60,657 bases of DNA from the NCBI RefSeq assembly GCF_001039355.2, contig NW_019773686.1:1-60657 (forward strand). The letters are read 5' to 3'. Source of the DNA: Lingula anatina (lineage: Eukaryota > Brachiopoda > Lingulata > Lingulida > Lingulidae). Below, one piece after another: positions 24,846-37,100 of this stretch. The translations under genes were made by a program, and so were the position numbers. Within the stretch, counting starts at the first letter, position 1; each line of letters opens with the position of its first letter. The notes below the pieces were generated by a model that worked only from the letters and a program-made list of their open reading frames with translations, searched no databases and had not been told where the DNA came from.

Positions 24846-25539
24846 GACACTGATGAATGAAGCACACCACTTTTGGTCGTGCTGTTTGAAAAACTACATG
24901 ACGCTTTATTAAAGTATGTGTACTTACTGTCAGTCACATGTCGCGTGATTCTAAATGTGGAACTTAATATGACAATGAGCTTAGATTATTGAGACATTGA
25001 ATTGATTGAAAATGGGGGTCAGTGTGACAGAGGGTCTGCCCACCATTAGTTACATATATGTTCGTAAAAAAAGAGATTGAGATTAGTGGGCCAAAATCTG
25101 TAAAAACCAGTGGCATCGGTTTTTTTAATTTGGTCAACTTTGTGTAGAGTCACATTGTCTATATTAAAAAAAAAAAAAACAAACAAACTTGTTAAACGAA
25201 AAAAAAATTAATCCCGTAAAGAGGTTCAAAGGGGTGACCGCATGTAGGTACATGCAACTCCACTTTCATCGTTGTAATACATACGGTAATACAAGAAAGC
25301 AGACTTGAATCTGACACTTGAATCTGTGGGGTGAAAGTCGAGGTATTCTTTTAGACTTGTGAAGATTTTTTTGTCTATAGCTATTTTATATTAGTTTGAT
25401 CTTACCATCCAATATTTCATCTGCTTGCAGTCAGATTTCATCAAGGAATGAGGTTGTGACAGGTATGACAACCTGTCACACCCTGTGGTGTGCTATTTGG
25501 TCAGATCCCCCCCTTGCCTGCCCCTCCCTTAGGAGTGGT
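24846..25539. other. Non-coding interval
   Basis: 3' flank of the preceding gene; no other feature supported. A small self-complementary motif (GACAGGTATGACAACCTGTC) lies near 25458. Confidence 0.6.
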
Positions 25540-25880
25540 AGGTAGAGGTTGGGTAGCTCAGTCCCATCATTCCGATTCAACTTGGCCCCATATAAGCGGA
25601 TGTTAATGGCTTCAAGAACTTTCCGGTGTAGATCTCGTGGCTCTTTCCAAGATTTTTATGTCTTCTATGGTTGTTGATGTTATACAATGCCCATGTCTGT
25701 TCCTGGTGTTGGCTGAGGGCAGATTTTTTATCATGTTTTTTAATCGATTTTTGATGTTCAGCGATTCTTTCTGTTAAGGAACGTCCTGTCTCTCCGATGT
25801 ATTTCTCTCCACACACCTGACACTCACACTGGTATACAACTCCACACTGTTCTCCTGGGTCTACTTTGTATTCTTTCTTC
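25540..25880 (-). pseudogene. Penelope-like element fragment: GIY-YIG endonuclease, frameshifted
   Basis: On the minus strand the frame reads CGVVYQCECQVCGEKYIGET and then GRSLTERIAEHQKS, the signature of a GIY-YIG nuclease as found at the C terminus of Penelope-like retroelements: a cysteine cluster, YIG, and the R...E-H pattern. After about 60 residues the frame is lost. The expected C-terminal part continues in another frame (RKVLEAINIRLYGAKLNRND), showing at least one frameshift. The reverse transcriptase part upstream (above 25900) is not recognisable. This is a dead, truncated copy. Confidence 0.75.
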
Positions 25881-27275
25881 TAACTCATTTTCTTTGAATC
25901 TGAAATTCTCCCGTCAATCATTTCTGGTAAAACCTGTAGGATTCCATTTGATTTATATTTTTCACCACATAATTTGATCCATTTAAACATAGCTCTTGTT
26001 ATTGATTCTTTTTTTTCTATTTTTTCATTTTCACTTCATTACATATATTTCATGCATATTTTCTACACAATTTGTAAAATATTTGTAAGGATACGTACCG
26101 CCCGTGTTTGGTCTTAATGACTGCTATGTCTTACCTTACCTTTTTATCTATTTGCTTATTGTCCGCAGAATATATCAGGCATTAAAGTTTTAAAAACTAC
26201 TGTTTTTGCCAAAAATGTTGACTTTGTGTGTTTGTCTGCCCTATGTTCTTATGTGTATATACGGCATCATTTCTCATGCAAAAAAAGGAATCTCGCGCTG
26301 TGATTGTTTACCTTAATTACGATTTTCCAGAGGAGTCATTTTTTTCGCAAGAGGGCTTTTTTATGGAAGAGGTCAATTTGGAGATATTATTCGTTACTTG
26401 GGATGCACCATGTGCCGTGGTTGAATATTTTCCTTAATTCAAATTGACTAAGTCACTTTTTCTTAATATCATTAGGTGTACTATCCACGTTTTAAATGTC
26501 TCAAAATCAAATGTCTTTGTTTACATATCCCGCAAACTTACTTATCTATCCCAATTCGGACATTACAAACGATTAAACTCCTCAAATAAACGTACATGTA
26601 CCTAATGCCAATATTCCCATGTGAAATGTATAGGACATGACATGGCGGTATAATAGTTACGACATAAATTTAGAACCAAAAAATAGATAAAATGCTATAA
26701 AACGTCAAATTCAAGTGCAGAGACTGAGTGAATTGGAAAATTGCTTTTTAAAGGAAATTTCGATTTCGAGCTTTTCAAAATGCCAATAAAACAAGAATAT
26801 TGATTTGAAGGAAATATATTTTTTTACCTGTAAATAGCTTTCCTCGACTTTTTTTTTCAGCAAAGCGTTGTGAAAATTGTTAACATTGTAATAGGAAGAC
26901 AGCGATGCAAACGTGTAGACGAAAGCATTAATTATCAATTTAATTAGTCCGCTCTAGCAGTACATAAGAAAACATTCACTGTCAATAGAAGTACCTCCTC
27001 TGAAAGCTTAGTCAATCAAGACAAGTGGGTCGCGAACACAACTTATTATATTACATTGCTTGGATATAGTGTCAAAACCTATTTATTTGAGGAAAAGCAA
27101 ATTCCACACGAAGTAACCTGTATTAAAGCAACGGTCTCTTGAATATGTCAAGTTCAATGACGCAAAACACTATTGATTATCATTTATGAAGCAGGTTTGA
27201 CAAAGCAATCTAAATTTACCTACAGGCACTGAAGACATATGGTATGACACAGTGCTCTCGTTTTACCCCGTCCGG
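25881..27275. other. Non-coding interval
   Basis: No supported gene; A/T-rich with short open frames only. Confidence 0.6.
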
Positions 27276-27412
27276 CCCAGTAACTCTTACTACCTGTAAG
27301 ATAAAAAACTTCCAATATGATCCAGTAACTCTTACGACCTGTAAGATACAAAACTTTCAATATGATCCAGTGACTCTTACTACCTGTAAGATACAAAACT
27401 TTCAATATGATC
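27276..27412. repeat. 45-bp tandem repeat, three copies
   Basis: Three consecutive 45-base units (GATCCAGTAACTCTTACTAC, then CTGTAAGATACAAAACTTTC, then AATAT) with few substitutions. The period is a multiple of three, so frames stay open in both strands across it, but no gene context supports coding. It lies just downstream of the giant gene's stop codon. Confidence 0.92.
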
Positions 27413-27627
27413 CGTATAATGTACAGCTACTAAAATTGGAGAAAACAAAAAACGACAATCACTGTTAAAAATATAACTATTAATTTTCTAATGGATAAAC
27501 GGCTATAGTATGAAGCGTCACACTGTATTTGCAAACGATCATAATATCGTCACCGAGGGTAAAAACTAAATACAAGCTAGTAATTTCTATATCTATTTGA
27601 GGACACTGAGTTTGTTGTCACTCTTGT

Positions 27628-29383
27628 TTAAGCGGATGATTCATCCAGACGATCTTTTCCTGGACGGCGGCCATGTTTAGGCCGTTTCCATTGTGGCTCC
27701 TTAAACTCATGCTTAGTCACGGCCTGGACTTGGATCAGCTTAGGTTTCGGGCGAGGTACAGCCCCCACTGGCGCCATCAGCCCAGTTAACATCGCAAGGC
27801 CTGGCATAGCATCTGCATCTTCTTCCACTTGGTTCCCGCTAGACACATCCACAGGTGGCTCCACGGGGGTGCTTGTGACATCACTCTCCGGCGCTACACT
27901 GTGACTTTCATCAACACCGGGATATTCTTCAAACGGGTTATCAGCGTCTTCTACTTCTAAATCATCCACGCTTCCTGGCATAGAATAAACAGCCTGCTTA
28001 GTGGGAATCTGTGGATTTGGCTTACGTTCACGGACGGCCGTCGGTGTTTCTGGTTCTTGCTGCCAACGCATCACTTCTTTCATGGACACTGTGTCTACGT
28101 CTGGGTCTCTCCTGTGAAAATGAAATATAGTGGTTCACTGATTTCATTCTAAATAGGCGATTCTAAATTGATTAAAACCATCATTATACATACATAAATG
28201 CACGGAGATTAACTGAATGACTTCATCATACCAATATTTAAAATCGCCTAACTGACCTGAGAGGTTTCACTTTGGTGTTGGACGCCAACTTCTTCTTAAA
28301 GATGAAAGCACCAACTAGCAATGAGATCCCAGCCAAGAGCAAGAACACACAAGTGACAGGCAACTTCCAATGATTGAGGATGCACTCGTGATGAGCTATC
28401 TTATCCACACAGTCGTAGAACGTAGGGCATGGCTCAACGGCACATTCGTTGATCTCACTCTCACAGCGCTGACCATGGTAGCCGGGGTCACAGAGGCAAC
28501 TGTAGCCATTAAATGAAGTGGATCGACCAAATGCTGCACACTTCCGATCGTGGTTATCTCCAAGACATTGACCGAATTCACATGGATTGGCGAGAACATA
28601 AACGTGGAAAAAAACCATCGGAGCAAACGGCGATCGCTTCTTTGAGTCTTTTCCTGTTACATTGAATGTCACTTCTCCGTGGAAGTACCGAGATGAGTTG
28701 ATGTAAAGTTTGGCAACTTTAACAGAACCATTCATTTTCATTTCATGGAAGTAGTTTTGTTCAGTATTTTTAGTTTCGTTGAAGATTATGGTATAGTTTT
28801 CAGCCAGGAGCCCGTTTGCGATAAACCGCAGTCTCTCGTTCTTATCTGGATCGAACAAAATCAGATCTCCTAAATATTTCAGTTCTGTTCTGCCTTCGAT
28901 GGAAAGGTTGACGGTTGTCGGATTTTCAACCTTCTTGGTAGAACCTTGCCTTCTGAAATAAAGCAATGCGGGGTCGTTGGTGCCGTTAACATGCAGCTTT
29001 ACCTCTGATGTCACACTATGCGTGCGAATGTTCTTAACTGCGGAAGTTACTTCTGTCAGCCTCACGGTCACTTTATCTGTCCCACTGAAATCTTCCTTTG
29101 GTATGTATGACAGCACGCCATGAGAGGAGACATTAGCGTACCCATGGTGTGGTGATCTGGCCAGCTCAAATAATACATCGTCATCTTCCGGGTCGTGAAA
29201 GGATAGGATCTCACTGAAGTCTTTTTGATCCTCCATAAGGTAGAGATCGGTTGTGGTAAGCGTTGGTGGGTTATTCACGATATCTGGACTCACAATAACC
29301 AGTGCTAATTGTGTGGGCGAAATCTGTGTACTAGTCGACCTTTTGTGAGGGGCATCATGCCGGGGCTGGTTGAGGCGACACAC
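27628..29383 (-). other. Giant gene block 7: cadherin/CSPG-like, EGF, transmembrane helix and cytoplasmic tail
   Basis: Exons 29383-28257 and 28111-27628. The first encodes a cadherin/CSPG-like unit (NNPPTLTTTD, HDPEDDDVLFELA, a closing FSGTDKVTVRL) and a second, weaker unit (FDPDKNERLRF). A six-cysteine EGF module follows (CEFGQC ... CLCDPGYHGQRC), then a shortened EGF-like NECAVEPC segment with four cysteines. A single hydrophobic helix (LPVTCVFLLLAGISLLVGAF, about 28298-28363) precedes KKK, which fits a type I membrane topology. The last exon gives a ~160-residue proline- and acid-rich tail ending in a basic cluster (KRPKHGRRPGKDR). The tail holds NPFEEYPGV (27913-27939): an NPF motif overlapping a YxxPhi motif, both known endocytic sorting signals. 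Confidence 0.88.
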
Positions 29384-31152
29384 CTGAAGAGAAAATATAC
29401 TTTATTTTGAGATATTCCATATTTATTTATGCAAAATTATACGTACATACGTACTTAATCACAACTTAACCTCAAGATCACACAGAAAACTAATATAAAA
29501 CCAATCCAACTTCAATGAACGAATGAAAGTTTTCTTTAACTTTTTGTGTTTTAGTCCGAACTCAATCATAATCTTCGCTATATCCTTTATTCTATGTAAA
29601 TATTAATTTACACATTTAATTCGGAATCATTAATCTATAAACCCATAAACTGGTTGCAATTTTTCAAATAAACTTATTAAAAATATTAATATTATTATAG
29701 TACAGTATTAATTAAACTTTAGGAAAAATACACGTTGATAATAAAACCTACAGCGGCAAGAGTAAGTTGGTCCTCTGTTAATTAGCGCATGTTTAATAAT
29801 ACGTACCCGTGCTCTGATGGTTTTAGTCTTAAAGTCCACTGATTGAACTACATCACAATCTTCGTTTATCTGATGCCATCGTCGTGTTTCTGGGTAGATC
29901 AATAGATTAAGTTTATTAATAAATGATCATAAACGAACTGATCCATAAACATAAAAGTATGAATTAATGGATTTGGCAATCCATATGTGTTGAAGTGGAA
30001 AGGGTCGCCAATGCAAAAATGCGTACAGTTATTATCCAGTGTACAGTTACGTTTAATGTCGTACTATATGATTATGAAAATTATAATTTTCGGACAGTTA
30101 CCTACAAGATCCATCATTTCTTTACGAATGTAAAAAAGTAAAAGCCATGTCTGTTGGTTTTTTGCCCAAATTCTAAATAAATTCTAAAAAGCTAATATTA
30201 CCTGTGTTCCAATATATCAGCTCCGGTTGTAATCCTTGCCTTACGGAATCTGGGTCAAATTCTACTTCCACTTCCAGATTGTCAGTAAGGATCGCATGGC
30301 CTGCCGGAGACACAAAAAAAGAGGTGTCCGTTGTGCCGCGAATTCTAAGAAGAACGACATTTCCATAAGACAGTTGCAATCGACTTTATTGTTACAGCAA
30401 TGAAATCTCTGCCCCATTCAATGAGCAATTTTCCGATCAATCATGTTAAGCCTACATTGTTTAAACATTTAACCGACTCTTCTACAGCAACAGTTATACA
30501 TGCCCTGGTTACATCGAGACTTGATTTCTGCAACTCCCTTCTTTATCTTCAGAGGAACAAATCAAACGGCTACAGCGTGTACAGAATATATCTGCTCGCC
30601 TATTGACCCGCATTCCAAAAGACAACCACATTACTCCTGTTTTAATGATGTTGCACTGGCTCCCTGTCCGAGCACGCATTTTATTCAAACTTTTAACATT
30701 TGCACATGCAGCATTTTATAAACTTGCACCTTCTTATTTAAATAAACTGGTTTCACACTACGTGCCATCAAGAAATCTCAGATCAGGTGATCACCTTCTT
30801 CTTAAGGTTTATAAGGCAAGATTAGTATCATACGGTGATAAAACTTTTAAATTTGCAGCACCAAAAGAATGGAATATTTTACCCATCAGTCTTAGACAAA
30901 TTGTGGACCCTGGACATTTTAAAAAGGAACTAAAAACCCACCTTTTTAAACAGTATTATATTTAAATTCTTTAAAAAAAAACACTTCTTAAGAAAAACTG
31001 TTCTTAGTCATAGTTTTAAATTTCCCCCTTTTTTTAACCATTTTATATATCCTTTCATCTTATAACCATTAGCAATATTTTTCTTTTAATTTGAATTTTA
31101 TAATTTTTGTAAAGTCTACTGAACACATGTTGGATTTTAGACTATAAATAAA

Positions 31153-31194
<42 letters not shown>

Positions 31195-34100
31195 CATCAT
31201 TATATTATTATTATTATTATTATTAATAAATATTATTAAAGTACTGCAGAAGGGTTTGCTTTTTATTTACTCGTGTGTTTCATTTTGTCTACCAAAAGTG
31301 CAACTGAATTTACCAATCCAGTCAAATACCAGTAGTAACTGTCATATTTACCTCTGATGTAGTGTTCTTGAGACCTCATTGGCAGTGTATACAGGGTCCT
31401 GTATGTAACTGTTGAAGGTTGCAGATGCTGCACTGCCATAGTGGGCCTGAAAGTCATCTACTGAGAGCAGACCTGCTAAAACTGAACCACTATCACCTAG
31501 AACAAAACCAACCATTATAACGTCTTCATACATTTACAGTGTATGTGCAAGATCCACTACCGAAATACTTGTTTTATTATTGCTATTATAAATCACAATG
31601 AACATCCTTGAAAGGGTATATTAAAAGAAGATACAGTTACGTATTTGTTCATAAATATACCTTTCACTTGTATATCAACAACATTCTCTGTATTGGCTTG
31701 GTCACCCCCTGTAAATGTATGGTATGTTATTGTTAGCATAATTTGTGGTAAAAACAGTAAAATATATCAACATTATACATGAACTACATGATTTTATTGA
31801 ATATTTGATGGACTTATGATGACAAAATTTCAAAATATGCTACAAAATGAAATCATGCTTCTCTTTAGCTTTTTGCCATGTGAAAGACACTTTTATAAAG
31901 TGCTCCTAGTTGTATATTTATTCAGGCAGGGGAAATACTATGTAATGATTTGCCTTTGCTGTTTTACCTTTCTGATTAGCATTATGTGACATGTCTTTGC
32001 GAAGAACGAGCTTTATCCCTTCTTGCTTGAGCTCCATAACTGTATCCTTTGGTCCTGTATTTCACAAAAAAAAAAAAAAAAAAAAAAATAAAACCCTTTA
32101 ACCGAATAAAGAATATATCATATAACATCTCTAGGTTTGCATACAAGAGGTAATGACACATATTTATGTTGTCAAGTTAAAGCTACTCATTGTAAGGTAT
32201 TGATCCACCTTAATGTGCTACATAAAGCGGTGCCGTATTTGGTATTTGAAAACATCTGCGGTGGGAATGCAAGCTGTAGACCAATTTTGCGACACGCCGC
32301 ACAACTTGGACGCAGGTAAGGGTGTCATGTACCAGGAAAGAAACGCAGTATGTAGGTTACTGAAAACAGTCACGAAAATATATGTTCAGGTATATAAATG
32401 TCACAGAAGAATAACTTNGTCAACAAAAAGTAAGCTTTGTGCATAAACTACAGTTCTGTACTGATATAAACCGAGAAATTTATTTAATTCGTAGCATGAC
32501 ATTGATCACTTACGTTTAATACAGGTTGTGAGATTCGCAACAAGAGCCGACTTGTGTGCCTTGCTGGTGGCAATCAGACTTTGGTGAAGACATCTTCCTG
32601 GTTCCATGGAAAAGAAACTGTTCTTCCTGATGTCTTCGTTGCTCTTGTTAGACGCACTGTGGTTTGCCATAACAGAAATACTCATGTTGGCGTCCACATC
32701 ATTCATAATTAGTTTCCCATTCAATATGGCCACTTTCGTAGAGTTGGTGACTCCGATCTTTGAGCGGGGGAAGATGTCGGATTCCCCATCTGCTGATCCT
32801 ATCTGCCATTCTGGAAGCAATATTAAAGATTCAGTGAGAACAGATGACGCACGGATTAATCAGATACTGGTCGATGTCAAATCCACAAAGCTAAAATCAG
32901 ATTTAACTATTAATTCAATGGTAAATGATGTGTATGCATCAGCCATCTTCAATGATTCAAGTGTACTCACCATAATACTCCACAGTTTCTGATCCTTTTG
33001 CCCATTCCAAGGCTGTCTCATGTGAATTGTCCGTCGCATACACGCCCGGTATATTTGGAAGGGGGGACACGCCAGGCGGCTTAACCGTATCCTTCAGACC
33101 TGCGATGCTTGGAACCTCTGTGTCTATTGCCACGTAGCATGTTGCCATGGTGCTCTGTCCTGCTGCATTTTTTGCTCGTACAGACACATAATAAGTGCCG
33201 TATTGTTGAAGTGGCTGTGTGAAGTTGTTCAAAATAACCCTATTATTTAGACCAACAGAATAAAAGGAAATGATATTGTCATGTCCTGGAGTTGTTCCAA
33301 GAGCGACATCGTATCCTATAATGTCACTGATGTCTTCTTCGCAGTCCCAGTATGCCCCAATACTCTCATTGGTGCCCACATATTCCACGGGTTCTTCCAT
33401 GGAGTATGATGGATCTAAACAGTGTATTAATGTACAGTTAGGTGGCGTAGTGTCGATAGTGATTCCCTGTGACGATACGGTTGTTTCAAGCCCAGCGTGA
33501 TTTATTGTTTTTATTATCATAAAGTAGACAGCAGCGTTGGGGGTAGCAGAATCCTGATTAATATCATCACTATTCTTCTCCCGCTCTGGAGCAAGGGTCA
33601 GATTCTTTAAGAGAACGGTTTGCGGGAATTCCAAAAGAGGGCACTCAGGACTGCACGTCATATCACATTCGTACTGACACGGTGAACAGAACCTCTTGTA
33701 CAAATGAAGCGGGATTACATCATCTACAAGGTTATTGTAGCGTCCAACGCCAACCCACAGTTCCTTCAACTTGCTTTCAAGGTCATAAAATGGTTTTCCA
33801 AAGTGACAAGGCTTATCCCTTGGTAGTGGGATCTCCAAGTACTTCAATGCTGCCTGTGTTTGAAATGGATAAAAAACATCTACCACCCCAGGAACGAAGT
33901 CGTTCCTACTCCACGTCCGTATCTTAAGGAAACCTTTTGGCTTTATGATGTTGAAAAAAGCAGCTTTGAATTCATTGTTGATGTGCAGCTTTGCATTCCA
34001 ACTCGTTCTTGTGGGGTGATCTTCTTCTTCTATCTGTATAGTGTATGTTGCCGCTTTTGACGTCGGATCAAAAGATAGTTCCACCCACTCCGACTCGCGG

Positions 34101-37100
34101 CCATCTTCATTAGTACACCAGAACATGCAATACCACTTCACATCTGATCCAACAGAATATCCCAATATGTGCAGACCCACGCCTGGTACCAAGTGGAATT
34201 GATTAGCGACATTTGCCGACCCATTTATCGTAATGTTTGCATGTACAGCTTTACTACTATCCTTTTGTGCCGTTGTAGTACTGTTCTTGTTTGTCCCATT
34301 AACAACAACACTTCCTGCAGTTATATTATCACTACGGAATTCAATCGAAGAGTTTTGGAACATATCCGAGGAAGGGAGGTCGACAATAACTGGATCTTCA
34401 AATGGAAATATCTCATCGTTGTCTCCTTTGCTCAAAGTCACACTCGTGATTATAGATTCCCCTTTGGCGGCTTGCAGGAAGAAAGAAAAATTGCCCAAAA
34501 CATCAGATGACAGTGCGCGTTTCACCCCCGCTAACTCGAGATGAAATCGGTACTTGTCATGCCCTGTAAGCAGCACGAGCTGACCAGAGGAAGTCTGAAC
34601 GTTGTCGGGCTGGTAGTATGGTTGTGGTATGTCTGATAGTCGAGGTGATGACTTTAAAACCGACATGCCTTCTTGATGCTTACTGAAGAACTGAATGCGT
34701 TTTGTTGATGGACAAATGGCGGTTACGGTATCCTGAGCAATGCCTATCATGCCTTGTAAGGACGTCGTTGATGCCTGGTATAGGTCTGATATTTTCCAGT
34801 TGCTACCGTGTTTTACATCGCCGGGGAATGGTGGGGTGTCATCTACAAAAACAGGGTCGCTCCAATATGTTGCAGATAACCCAGCCTCATTCGATGCCTG
34901 GAGTTTGACATAATATGGTACATGCGGTTTGAGTCGAAGATGGGTGAACTCTATCGTACTATCATTGGTCATTTCAACAGGACCCTTAATCAATGATAAC
35001 TCAGTATCATTTAAATGGATGTTTGAACACACTAGACGTTGGAAAAGGGAAACTTCATACATAACAATTTGGGTCTCAGGATCTCTAAACCCTGACCAAG
35101 TGGCTGTAAGTGTTTCTGTGGAAACAGCATATAATGCGTTAGTTCCTTCGAGCCCCACTACAACTTTGCCTGGTAATGGAGGGGTGGTATCTATCAGTAT
35201 CGGGGGACTGGCGGCAATACCACAGTTGCTGGCGGCATCTGTTGCTTTGACAACTATGTAATATTTATGACCGTGAATCAGTGCCAAATTACTCAGCTTC
35301 ACTGTTGTATCAGTACCAACACTCGTCATTACTGTCCGATTGAATTCTAAATTGTTCTGATCTTGTAAGTCTTCACAGTGAATACTTTTGTTTGATAAAG
35401 CCGTTATAAACTCTGCATCTGTTGACACGCACACTTGATAGTCTCTGATCTGCAAATCTGATGAAAACTCTTCCCATGAAGCTTGCAATCCTTTGGTTGA
35501 CGACTGAAACATCTTAGCAAAGACAGTACCGGGTTTGATGTAGTCTACGTATCCAACTTTTATGCCATTAGAGCTCACCTCAGTCATGCTTCCTGCTTCA
35601 CTGTAGGCTCTCACAGTGACGTAATAAGTTGTAGATTTTGCTGTCAGGTTTAATCCATCAAATGTATGGTTTCTAGAAAGCCCGACGTTTACAAATGAGT
35701 GAACGTTCATTCTAGTCAACTCATACCTTCTGTCATTACCTAAAGATATCTCATAGTGGTCAATGCGTTGGCTCGGATCTTTGGAGTGTGAATCGCCAAA
35801 TGGTCCCCAGTGGGCGGACAGGTGTGTAGTGGACTGCTGGTAGTTAATATCGGCACTATGACCGTCTGCAACATAGCCTGGGATTGGAGGTTCTATTTTG
35901 ACGGTAAATCCATTGGACCTGGCTGTCTGTGTGCGGTTAATGACGTCCACAATCGTCACAATGCTATAGTAGGTTTTGTCGTTTTCCAGATCAGTCTCAT
36001 CATTAATCAGGTAATGGTCAGACGGAGGTACGCGAGACGGAGGTTTAATTACAACTCCATCGACCCGAACAACAGACCACAAAACTTCTTGCAAAGGACA
36101 GGGATCTTGATAGTCCCAGTATGCAGATACTGAGGACATATCGGTTTGAAAATTTACGTCATGTCTATCACTTCCATCAACGACTGATAGGATGGGATGA
36201 GGGGAAACAACAGTGCCCTCAGAAACAACAGCATCATAAAGACCACCCTTGTTAAATCCTCGGACAGAGGCATAAACTGTAGACGCAGGAGGTAAAGCTA
36301 AACCATCTATAAATTTTGATGTATTCAGTCCGATATCATGGAACCCCATCACATCCGTACCTTGGAAGTAGCTTCCAAGGGCAAGTTCATAGTGATCAAT
36401 GTCGCTTTCAAGATCGTGGAACTTCTCCCATAACACCTCAACATATGTTCCGGAAACCTGACATTTGGGGAAATGAACATCACTTCCTTTAGGTGCAGAC
36501 GATGTGGTTATGTGAATAAGACCTGGTAGTGGAGGGGTGGTGTCTATGGCGATTTCGGCAACAGAAATTGAACTTAAATGGACCAAATTTTCTGATTTCA
36601 AAGTGACAAACACACGGGTCGTGTTGGAGGGCATATCCTGTGGTTTTAGTACAATCATCCAGTCATTCTTATGGATGCCAAGATCTGAGAATGGTGCCAA
36701 ATCATCTTTGGAATAGTCCGAACCAACACCTACTTGAATCCGTTTAACTTTGCTCTCAACATCAACAATAGGCTTCCATTCACAGTGAACTGTGGTCTGT
36801 AAATGGGAAATGGTATCTGTACATTTGAAGTTCTTGATAACAGGAGGAGTCGCATCCATCACTAAGGCAGGGGATGTCAAAGTTCTCTGGTTGCCTGCAT
36901 TGTCTGTAGCTGTTAATGTGAGGAAGATGGTCTCGCCTTGCTTTGCTGAAACGGCCCCATTGGGAAGTTCTGATGTCGTGGTGTAGATTTCAGGGACCTT
37001 GTCCGAATAACCTGGTAAACGCCCGGCTTTCCATGACACGTTAGCCATACCACTACCAGTGTCAGATACGTTCCATTTTGGTACGACGTTATCAGGGGAG

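Larger units (their letters stand above)
29807..32810 (-). other. Giant gene block 6: membrane-proximal region of unknown fold
   Basis: Exons 32810-32514, 32054-31968, 31708-31661, 31496-31352, 30383-30202 and 29889-29807, all phase-compatible. No domain is certain. The last two exons read LIYWNTETRRWHQINEDC ... RARVCRLN, and the next exon continues TQLALVIV. A W...C...V-C spacing like this is reminiscent of beta-sandwich membrane-proximal domains such as GAIN/GPS, but no cleavage tripeptide is visible, so the resemblance is weak. Two very small exons (48 and 87 bases) occur here. A CR1-like LINE sits in the intron next to the acceptor of 30383-30202. One ambiguous base (N) is at 32418 in an intron. 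Confidence 0.75.

Noticed and set aside
25881-26060. Possible reverse transcriptase remainder upstream of the GIY-YIG fragment
   Set aside because: The minus-strand translation (for example TRAMFKWIKLCGEKYKSNGI) matches no reverse transcriptase block I recognise.
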